In this document: in pieces, positions 1-4,406 of the stretch | How positions within the stretch are numbered: the first letter of the stretch is position 1 | Layout of the letters: each line of letters begins with the position of its first letter | The notes under the pieces: generated by a model | The model's input: only the letters and a program-made list of their open reading frames with translations | What the model was told of the DNA's origin: nothing | Database searches by the model: none | Made by a program: the position numbers and the translations under genes | Assembly: GCA_051881655.1 (NCBI GenBank) | Contig: JBJEQH010000238.1 | Span: forward strand, 1-5,727 | Length of the DNA: 5,727 bases | Origin: Heritagella sp051881655 | GTDB lineage: Bacteria; Bacillota; Clostridia; Oscillospirales; Acutalibacteraceae | Direction of reading: 5' to 3'

Positions 1-522
1 CAGGAATATGTTGATGGGAAAGGCGAATACAATGGTCAGAACAATCAGACCGGGTACATTCAGCATTCCCAATTGCTTGCAAAGGAACACCAGCGGAAGC
101 ATCAAAACCTGAAAGGGGAGAAAAATCCCCAAAATAAACCAGTAATAGGCAAACTGAAAAAATCGTTTTCCCTGGTTCCGGCTGAGAAAATAGGCCAGAA
201 GCGGCTGGACCGCCAGAATCACCGCCATGCTGATCAAGGTGACGGTCAGGGACAGCTCCAGCGCGGACCAGAACCCCTTTCGCTGCATTACATGAAGAAT
301 ATTATCCATACTCCATACAGCCGGCGGAGCCATAAAAAAGCGGCGTTCGTCCGACGGACGCTTGAATACGCCAATCACAAACAGATAAACGGGAAACAGC
401 ACCACAGCGGCCATCAGCAAAATGGCGGCATAGGTTCCGGGGGACACCTTTTCCCCTTTGCGGCGCCCGCCCTTTTCCCATACAGAATTCGGAAAAAGGG
501 GACACCTCTTCTTTCCTTTCAT
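1..522 (-). CDS. Carbohydrate ABC transporter permease, MalG-type (CUT1), N-terminal 174 residues; cut by window edge
   Basis: Inner-membrane channel subunit of a sugar importer. The visible part has a basic N-terminal stretch of about 30 residues, a first membrane segment (about 32-52), the FK-P-D-R signature after TM1 typical of MalG proteins, then further membrane segments (about 85-108, 120-143, 150-172). Over its last 60 residues it matches the complete MalG-type neighbour at 634-1473 at 39 positions by my manual alignment (shared blocks FAYYWFI, GMLN, PGLI); the N-terminal half is much less alike. The frame stops about 14 residues before the EAA loop, so coupling to the ATPase cannot be checked. 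The ATG at 520-522 is chosen because it follows a weak purine-rich site (GGAAAGAAAGGG, 533-544) and clears the upstream terminator; a GTG at residue 26 is a possible alternative. It follows a terminator rather than sitting in a tight operon. Its codons (frequent GGG, CGA, TTG, TTT) look less selected than those of the neighbouring transporter genes. Confidence 0.88.
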   Translation of the reverse strand, partial: MKGKKRCPLFPNSVWEKGGRRKGEKVSPGTYAAILLMAAVVLFPVYLFVIGVFKRPSDERRFFMAPPAVWSMDNILHVMQRKGFWSALELSLTVTLISMAVILAVQPLLAYFLSRNQGKRFFQFAYYWFILGIFLPFQVLMLPLVFLCKQLGMLNVPGLIVLTIVFAFPINIFL

Positions 523-550
523 ATAGCGAAAACCCTTTCTTTCCAGGGGT

Positions 551-590
551 GAAAGAAAACAAATAGGACCGGCCGCAAAGCAGCCGGTCC
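551..590 (-). terminator. Intrinsic terminator after the sugar-transport operon
   Basis: On the minus strand an 11-bp stem (GGACCGGCTGC / GCGGCCGGTCC, one T-G wobble) closes a TTT loop at 566-590 and is followed by a T-rich tail (TATTTGTTTTCTTTC, 565-551). It begins 43 bases after the stop codon at 634 and ends about 28 bases before the start of the next permease gene. This is a textbook Rho-independent terminator for the operon. It implies that the downstream permease is expressed either by read-through or from a promoter I could not identify in the short gap. Confidence 0.88.
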
Positions 591-633
591 CTTTGTTATC
601 ATACCATTCTCTCTGCAAAAGCAGAATGAATTT

Positions 634-1473
634 TTAACCCTTAACAGCGCCGGCAGCCAGGCCCTTGATGATATACTTCTGGCAGAACAGATAGACTACC
701 ATAGGCGGAATCATCGACAGCGTATAGGCTGCAAATGCCAGGTTGAAGTTGGTGATGTACTTCGTACGATAGTTGTAAATGAACAGCGGCAGGGTCTTTT
801 CCTTCTGCAGGATAACCAGCGGCAGGGTAAAGTCGTTCCAGACACCCAGAACGGTCAGAACCAGCGTGGTAGCGATGATGGGGGACATCATCGGCATAAT
901 GATCTGATAGAAGGTACGGATCGGGCCACAGCCATCGATCATAGCGGCTTCGTCCACGTCACGCGGCACACCCTTTACAAAGCCCGTCATCATGAAGACG
1001 TTGGTCGGGAAGCTGAGGGCGATGTGCATGCAGATCAGGCCGGGGATATTCAGCATACCAAAGGTCTTGCCCAGAAGAACCAGCGGAATCATAACCACCT
1101 GGAACGGGATGAAAATACCGATGATAAACCAGTAGTACGCGAAGTTAAAGAACGGCTTGCTCTGGTTTCTGCCCAGGAAATAGGACAGAATCGTATTCAG
1201 CAGCATCGTGCCGAAGGTCGCACAAATCGTAACGACTGTCGAGTTCTGCAGAGCCGGCCAGTAGCCGCCGCGGGTCAGAACCTGCTGGAAGTTCGTAAAC
1301 GTCCACTTCTCCGGCAGGGCCAGGATGAAGTTACGGGCATCAGCCGGCTGCTTGAACGCGGTAAGAACCGTCATATAGAACGGGAAGATTACGATAACGG
1401 AGGTGAGAATCAGAACGAAGTAGATGCCAAATTTGCTCAGGAAGCGTTTTCCTCTGCTCTGTGCAACTGCCAT
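634..1473 (-). CDS. Carbohydrate ABC transporter permease, MalG-type (CUT1 family)
   Basis: One of the two channel subunits of a CUT1 sugar importer. The protein has 279 residues, the usual length for the family. Six predicted membrane segments lie near residues 15-38, 78-100, 112-134, 142-164, 192-212 and 247-266. The cytoplasmic EAA loop that docks the ATPase is intact: E175-A-A-x-x-D-G181, nine residues, then I-I-M-P194. The C-terminus GLAAGAVKG is characteristic of MalG-type proteins. The ATG at 1471-1473 overlaps the TAA of the MalF-type gene by one base (TAATG) and has an AAGGAGG site 10 bases upstream (1484-1490), so the two subunits are probably translationally coupled and made in equal amounts. 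It is the last gene before a terminator at 590-551. A second MalG-type gene lies beyond that terminator. Substrate is not predictable from this subunit. Confidence 0.96.
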   Translation of the reverse strand: MAVAQSRGKRFLSKFGIYFVLILTSVIVIFPFYMTVLTAFKQPADARNFILALPEKWTFTNFQQVLTRGGYWPALQNSTVVTICATFGTMLLNTILSYFLGRNQSKPFFNFAYYWFIIGIFIPFQVVMIPLVLLGKTFGMLNIPGLICMHIALSFPTNVFMMTGFVKGVPRDVDEAAMIDGCGPIRTFYQIIMPMMSPIIATTLVLTVLGVWNDFTLPLVILQKEKTLPLFIYNYRTKYITNFNLAFAAYTLSMIPPMVVYLFCQKYIIKGLAAGAVKG

Positions 1474-2369
1474 TACAATTCAACCTCCTTCGAACGCATA
1501 TAGACAATCTGCAGCGTCGCAATCACGCCGAAGATAATGGCCATAATCATGGCGATGGCGCAGGCATATGCCACTTCCTGCTTACTGTACTTGATGTACA
1601 TGTACATAGCGAAGGAGTAGGTTGCACCGCCGGGGCCGCCCGCCGTAGTACCCATAACGATATCGAAGGCGGTAATACCGGTCTTCGTATTGTTTACCAG
1701 GTTGATCATAATGGACGGGATGATCATGGGGATCTTGATTCTCCAGAAGATCTGGACATTGGTCGCGCCGTCGATGCGGGCGGATTCCAGGATATCCTCC
1801 GGTACGCCCTGCAGGCCGGCCAGGAAGATGACCATGGTAATGGGGAACGATTGCCATACCTGGGTAAGACCTACCAGATACGGCGCCCATTGAGCCGATG
1901 AGAACAGGCCGGCAGACAGCACCGAATTTCCAATCGTATCGCCCAGCAGGGTGATCAGACGATAGTCGATCTGATTGAAGATGTACGCAATCGTCAGGGT
2001 AGACATAACCGCCGGGAAGAAGAAGACCGCACGGAAGAAGTTCACGCCGCGGATGCTCTTATCCAGCAGTACGGCCAAAAACAGACCCAGAATATTGGTC
2101 AGGACCAGAACCATAACCGCGAAAATGACGGTAAAGCGCAGCGTCATTTTCAGGTAATCGGAATTAAATGCGTCGATGTAATTGCCAAAGCCAATCCAGT
2201 TGTAAGTGGACGAAATACCGTTCCAGTCAGTAAAGCTGTAAACGGCGCCCTGCACCGCTGCGATGTAGAAGAATACAAGGTAAATCAGCACGCAGGGGAT
2301 TACTACACAGTAAGGGACAACTTTCCAAGAATTAATTTTATGATGCTGTTTCTTGGCGACCTGTTCCAT
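1473..2369 (-). CDS. Carbohydrate ABC transporter permease, MalF-type (CUT1 family)
   Basis: Partner channel subunit to the MalG-type protein. It has 298 residues, typical of the short Gram-positive MalF/MsmF/LacF type that lacks the large periplasmic loop of enteric MalF. Membrane segments lie near residues 17-40, 79-103, 113-134, 163-184, 205-225 and 267-290. The EAA loop reads E195-S-A-R-I-D-G201, nine residues, then I-K-I-P214, so the ATPase contact is intact. The TTAGGPGGAT block near 241-250 is a common feature of MalF-type proteins. The frame stays open upstream to an ATG at 2519, but the ATG at 2367-2369 is chosen: it has a perfect AAAGGAGG seven bases before it, and the extra 50 residues would show no family likeness and precede the normal basic N-terminus (MEQVAKK). 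It follows the binding-protein gene after a 233-base spacer with a hairpin, and overlaps the next gene by one base. Confidence 0.96.
   Translation of the reverse strand: MEQVAKKQHHKINSWKVVPYCVVIPCVLIYLVFFYIAAVQGAVYSFTDWNGISSTYNWIGFGNYIDAFNSDYLKMTLRFTVIFAVMVLVLTNILGLFLAVLLDKSIRGVNFFRAVFFFPAVMSTLTIAYIFNQIDYRLITLLGDTIGNSVLSAGLFSSAQWAPYLVGLTQVWQSFPITMVIFLAGLQGVPEDILESARIDGATNVQIFWRIKIPMIIPSIMINLVNNTKTGITAFDIVMGTTAGGPGGATYSFAMYMYIKYSKQEVAYACAIAMIMAIIFGVIATLQIVYMRSKEVEL
1484..1490 (-). promoter_or_regulatory. Ribosome binding site of the MalG-type gene
   Basis: AAGGAGG on the minus strand, 10 bases before the ATG at 1473 and lying inside the last codons of the MalF-type gene. It supports the TAATG start/stop overlap as a true coupled start. 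Confidence 0.85.
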
Positions 2370-2376
2370 CTGAATT

Positions 2377-2384
2377 CCTCCTTT
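2377..2384 (-). promoter_or_regulatory. Ribosome binding site deciding the MalF-type start
   Basis: AAAGGAGG on the minus strand, seven bases before the ATG at 2369. It fixes the start of the MalF-type permease there and argues against the longer open frame that reaches back to 2519. Confidence 0.9.
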
Positions 2385-2535
2385 GTGTATAAGTGGGAAT
2401 AAGCTGCGGGGGTACTTGATACAAGGGAGCCGGAACCTTCCATATGATATCGGCACAGAAAACGGGCCTCTCATTATCTGCCTGCCGGCAGACAAATCGC
2501 TGCCGAAACTAAGATTCATATAGTGCTTCCAGCTG

Positions 2536-2579
2536 AAACGAATAGAAGCAGGAGGGAAATCCCTCCCCCCTGCCTCGTT
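2536..2579 (-). terminator. GC-rich stem-loop between binding-protein and permease genes; probable leaky terminator or 3'-end stabiliser
   Basis: On the minus strand GCAGG-(GGGG bulge)-AGGG, loop ATTT, CCCT-CCTGC forms a stem at 2573-2548 (GGAGGG/CCCTCC is an alternative pairing), and an outer AACGA/TCGTT arm (2579-2575 with 2541-2537) can extend it. The following bases (TTCTATTCGTTT) are only moderately T-rich. It starts about 24-30 bases after the stop codon of the binding-protein gene. Such hairpins are common between a binding-protein gene and its permease genes, where they keep the binding protein in excess over the membrane subunits. I see no convincing promoter in the rest of the 2370-2602 spacer, so read-through is the likely route to the permeases. 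Confidence 0.6.
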
Positions 2580-2602
2580 CGCAAGTCAAATCGTATCAGA
2601 AA

Positions 2603-3937
2603 TTATTTGATGGAACCGTCCATGATGCCGTCCATCTGGGCGATGTACTTCGCCTTGGCCTCGTCTTCGCTCATTTCCTGGAGATCCATGTAGAACTGAG
2701 TGGAAGCCTGGTTGGCGAGCTGCTCAGCACCGCCGGCCGGGAAGAAGTGGTTCGGCCAGTTGAAGGATTCGCCAGCGGCGACCTTGGCTACCATTCTGGC
2801 AGCGGTCTTATCCGTAACTTCTACGTCCTTAATAGCCGGGATAGCAGCGTCATGGTTGCAATACTTTTCAGCCTGCGGCTGGCTTACCAGGAAGTTAACG
2901 AAAGCGTTGCAGGCATCGGGATACTGGGTGTTGGCACCGATGGTGTAACCTACGTCAACGCCGGAGCAGATGTAGCCTCTGCCTTCGGAAGACGGCAGTG
3001 GGAAGTGTTCGATCTGGATGTCGGGGTTGATGCCGCGGATGGAAGCGAAGGTCCAGTTACCGGAGATGAACATAGCGGATTCTTCGTTCGCAAAATCGGT
3101 CAGGCCGGTGTTGTAGTCAGAAGAGATCGCCTTGTCAGTCGCGTAGCTGTAGATCTTGGCCAGGTCGTCAACAGACTTCGGGAAGTCGGTCTCGGACAGC
3201 TTCTTTTCGCCAGCAGCAACAGCCTTAACTTCGTCGCCGGGTACATAGTCGCCCAGCAGGATGTTACGAGCGCAGTCAGCGCCGTCCTTCAGGGTCAGGC
3301 CGATCGGGACGAGGCCTTTCTCAACGAAAGCGTCGCAAGCAGCGATGAAGGAATCCCAGTCTTCCGGCAGAGCAATGCCGTTGTCCTCGAACATACCGAC
3401 GTTCGCGATGATACCGGCAGCGTTCATGGCTTCCGGAACACCATAGTACTTGCCGTCGCGCTCGAACAGAGCTTCAACAGACTCGGAAGCATACTTAACA
3501 TAAGGCTGATCGGAAACATCCATCAGCAGGCCTTCATCATAGAAGGACTGCCATACCATGTCGGTCGGCCAATACAGCCAAATGTCGGTGAAGTCACCGG
3601 CAGCTGCACGGGTCTGCAGGTTGGAAGCAGCGTCGTTCTGAACGTTCTGCGTTACGGTGATGTTCGGATACAGAGCGTTGAAGTCGTCGATTACTTCATA
3701 CATGTAATCCTCGATCTCGGGCTTCTGCTGATAGAACTCGATGTCGCCGGAGATGTCCTGCGCATAGGAGCCATAGTAATCGAAGCCGTCGGAATCGCCG
3801 TCGCCCTCGTTCTTGCTCTCCTCGGAAGACTTGTCGCCATCCGTGTCAGCAGGAGCGCTGTCGCTGTTGCAGGCTGCAAACGAAAGAACGAAGCAGGCGC
3901 TCAGCAGGACAGCCAACACTTTTTTCAGATTTTTCAT
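2603..3937 (-). CDS. Extracellular sugar-binding lipoprotein of a CUT1 ABC transporter (family 1 solute-binding protein)
   Basis: Captures the sugar outside the membrane and delivers it to the MalF/MalG-type channel encoded downstream. The precursor has 444 residues, usual for the family. A basic start (MKNLKK), a hydrophobic core (7-20) and a lipobox ending in FAAC with Cys23 mark a type II signal peptide; Phe at the -3 position is slightly atypical. Residues 24-52 are an acidic, Ser/Asp/Glu-rich tether. The mature domain shows family-1 hallmarks: an early two-domain fold strand region (64-100), AAAGDFTDIW near 111-120, the DGKYYGVPEA hinge block (161-170), and the ISGNW block (291-295) before the C-terminal lobe. 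Aromatic residues such as Y122-W123 and W294 could line a sugar pocket (inference). The ATG at 3935-3937 is chosen over an in-frame ATG seven codons upstream because GGGAGG sits eight bases before it. First gene of the operon, behind a long regulatory leader. Five cysteines in the mature part (201, 222, 324, 343, 360) suit an anaerobe. Substrate unknown. Confidence 0.95.
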   Translation of the reverse strand: MKNLKKVLAVLLSACFVLSFAACNSDSAPADTDGDKSSEESKNEGDGDSDGFDYYGSYAQDISGDIEFYQQKPEIEDYMYEVIDDFNALYPNITVTQNVQNDAASNLQTRAAAGDFTDIWLYWPTDMVWQSFYDEGLLMDVSDQPYVKYASESVEALFERDGKYYGVPEAMNAAGIIANVGMFEDNGIALPEDWDSFIAACDAFVEKGLVPIGLTLKDGADCARNILLGDYVPGDEVKAVAAGEKKLSETDFPKSVDDLAKIYSYATDKAISSDYNTGLTDFANEESAMFISGNWTFASIRGINPDIQIEHFPLPSSEGRGYICSGVDVGYTIGANTQYPDACNAFVNFLVSQPQAEKYCNHDAAIPAIKDVEVTDKTAARMVAKVAAGESFNWPNHFFPAGGAEQLANQASTQFYMDLQEMSEDEAKAKYIAQMDGIMDGSIK

Positions 3938-3945
3938 TGGTTGAT

Positions 3946-3951
3946 CCTCCC
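3946..3951 (-). promoter_or_regulatory. Ribosome binding site deciding the binding-protein start
   Basis: GGGAGG on the minus strand eight bases before the ATG at 3937. It places translation initiation at MKNLKK, giving a normal lipoprotein signal peptide, instead of the upstream ATG at 3958. Confidence 0.88.
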
Positions 3952-3982
3952 AATACATTCGTTAGAGTACACGTCCCACAAT

Positions 3983-4019
3983 CCTCTTCGACTTGAAAAA
4001 GAGGGGCCCTTTGCGGGCC
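3983..4019 (-). promoter_or_regulatory. Two adjacent leader hairpins upstream of the binding-protein gene; possible attenuator
   Basis: In the predicted 5' leader, GGCCC-GCAAA-GGGCC (4019-4005, minus strand) is followed by CCTCTTTTT (4004-3996), which resembles a short intrinsic terminator. The same CCTCTT can instead pair with AAGAGG (3988-3983) across a 10-base loop, hiding most of the T run in a second hairpin. Upstream in the same leader CAGATT/AATCTG (4054-4049 with 4032-4027) can form another stem. The pairings are visible; regulation by attenuation is inference, and the first stem is only five base pairs with a CCTC gap before the T run, so a simple leader structure or a weak terminator is equally possible. 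No known riboswitch or T-box core was recognised. Confidence 0.4.
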
Positions 4020-4058
4020 GTCCACTCAGATTTTTAACCCATTTCAGCAATCTGTCTA

Positions 4059-4089
4059 AACATAACCGCCTGATGGGCTGATTTATGTT
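4059..4089 (-). promoter_or_regulatory. Dyad over the predicted transcription start; candidate operator
   Basis: AACATAA (4059-4065) and TTATGTT (4083-4089) are perfect 7-base inverted arms separated by 17 bases, beginning at the base next to the candidate -10 hexamer and spanning the expected start of transcription. This position suits a repressor operator. Alternatively the transcript could fold here as a 5'-end hairpin, helped by an inner GCC/GGC pairing. No regulator gene is present in the window to name a binding protein. Confidence 0.45.
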
Positions 4090-4116
4090 ATTATAATAAA
4101 GGTTTGTACCGCTCAA
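4090..4116 (-). promoter_or_regulatory. Candidate sigma-A promoter of the sugar-transport operon
   Basis: On the minus strand a perfect -10 hexamer TATAAT (4095-4090) lies 15 bases downstream of TTGAGC (4116-4111), a four-of-six match to TTGACA. The spacer is short compared with the ideal 17, so either the -35 contact is weak or an activator helps. The predicted transcript would start near 4083 and carry a leader of about 146 bases before the binding-protein gene. The upstream flank is AT-rich, as expected for an UP-like region. It is the best promoter in the 3938-4406 spacer. Confidence 0.6.
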
Positions 4117-4128
4117 TAATATCAAAAT

Positions 4129-4263
4129 TCCGAACTAAGTGATGCAAAAAATCCTACTAAAGCGGTTTTACAAATTGTTTACAATTTTTATTTTTTGGGC
4201 AAACTGCTCTATTTGAACCAAAAATCGAGGTCTTTCAACGACTTTTCCACAAATTAGTTCGGA
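4129..4263. repeat. 10-bp perfect inverted repeat with arms 115 bp apart, upstream of the sugar-operon promoter
   Basis: TCCGAACTAA (4129-4138) and TTAGTTCGGA (4254-4263) are exact reverse complements. The near arm lies 12 bases upstream of the candidate -35 hexamer, and the arm centres are 125 bases apart, close to a whole number of helical turns. The sequence between the arms is markedly more AT-rich than the genes. Two regulator half-sites used in opposite orientation, or the ends of a small inserted element, would both fit; chance cannot be excluded for arms this short. Confidence 0.45.
4172..4187. promoter_or_regulatory. 16-bp palindrome, candidate transcription-factor site
   Basis: AAATTGT-TT-ACAATTT is a perfect palindrome with 7-base arms. 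The same stretch also contains an 11-bp tandem direct repeat, TTTACA-N5-TTTACA (4167-4172 and 4178-4183, plus strand), the kind of spacing used by OmpR-family response regulators. It lies about 56 bases upstream of the candidate -35 hexamer. A weaker second promoter-like pair on the minus strand (TTGTAA at 4184-4179, TTTAGT at 4161-4156, spacer 17, each four of six) overlaps it. AT-rich sequence makes short palindromes easier to get by chance, so function is unproven. Confidence 0.4.
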
Positions 4264-4347
4264 CATCTGGGTTTATCCCTATTCTTTTTGTAGGTTTTGC
4301 CGGTCTTTTCTTCGGTTTCGGGTGTCAAAAATCCGTCTTCCGGGCAG

Positions 4348-4395
4348 AAAAAACCGTTCTCTGCCGCCGGAAAAGAAAGCAGAGAACGGTTTTTT
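4348..4395 (-). terminator. Strong intrinsic terminator after the BceB-like permease gene
   Basis: A perfect 17-bp inverted repeat (arms 4379-4395 and 4348-4364) has an 11-bp GC-containing core CCGTTCTCTGC/GCAGAGAACGG, a 14-base loop, and flanking A and T runs of six, so it could work in both directions. It begins 12 bases after the stop codon at 4407 and separates the permease gene from the sugar operon. Confidence 0.93.
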
Positions 4396-4406
4396 GTTCA
4401 GAGATG

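Noticed and set aside
302..562. Minus-strand 86-codon frame overlapping the extra permease start.
   Set aside because: It is a shifted frame of the permease gene; the alternative frame gives clear MalG-type sequence through the same bases.
2503..2515. CTTAGTTTCGG (minus strand) as a third copy of the TTAGTTCGG arm.
   Set aside because: It needs a one-base insertion to match and lies in the operon interior without a promoter.
2370..2519. In-frame upstream extension of the MalF-type permease to an ATG at 2519.
   Set aside because: No ribosome site there, no family likeness in the extra 50 residues, and an ideal AAAGGAGG fixes the start at 2369.
4034..4063. A nine-codon leader peptide (MFRQIAEMG) in the 5' leader on the minus strand.
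   Set aside because: The only purine-rich stretch (AGGCGG) lies two bases from the ATG, too close for normal initiation, and the peptide lacks a run of control codons.
2747..4081. A 444-codon open frame on the plus strand, antisense to the binding-protein gene.
   Set aside because: The translation resembles no family, has no signal or domain logic, and lies opposite a clear lipoprotein gene. Open antisense frames are expected when a gene's codon bias avoids TTA, CTA and TCA.
3934..4125. A 63-codon minus-strand frame across the leader of the binding-protein gene.
   Set aside because: It would start upstream of the predicted promoter, overlaps the binding-protein start codon in another frame, and contains no recognisable features.
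4157..4171. TAAAACCGCTTTAG (minus strand) as a CcpA cre site.
   Set aside because: The CG core and flanking A/T fit, but the outer TG and CA positions of the cre consensus are missing.
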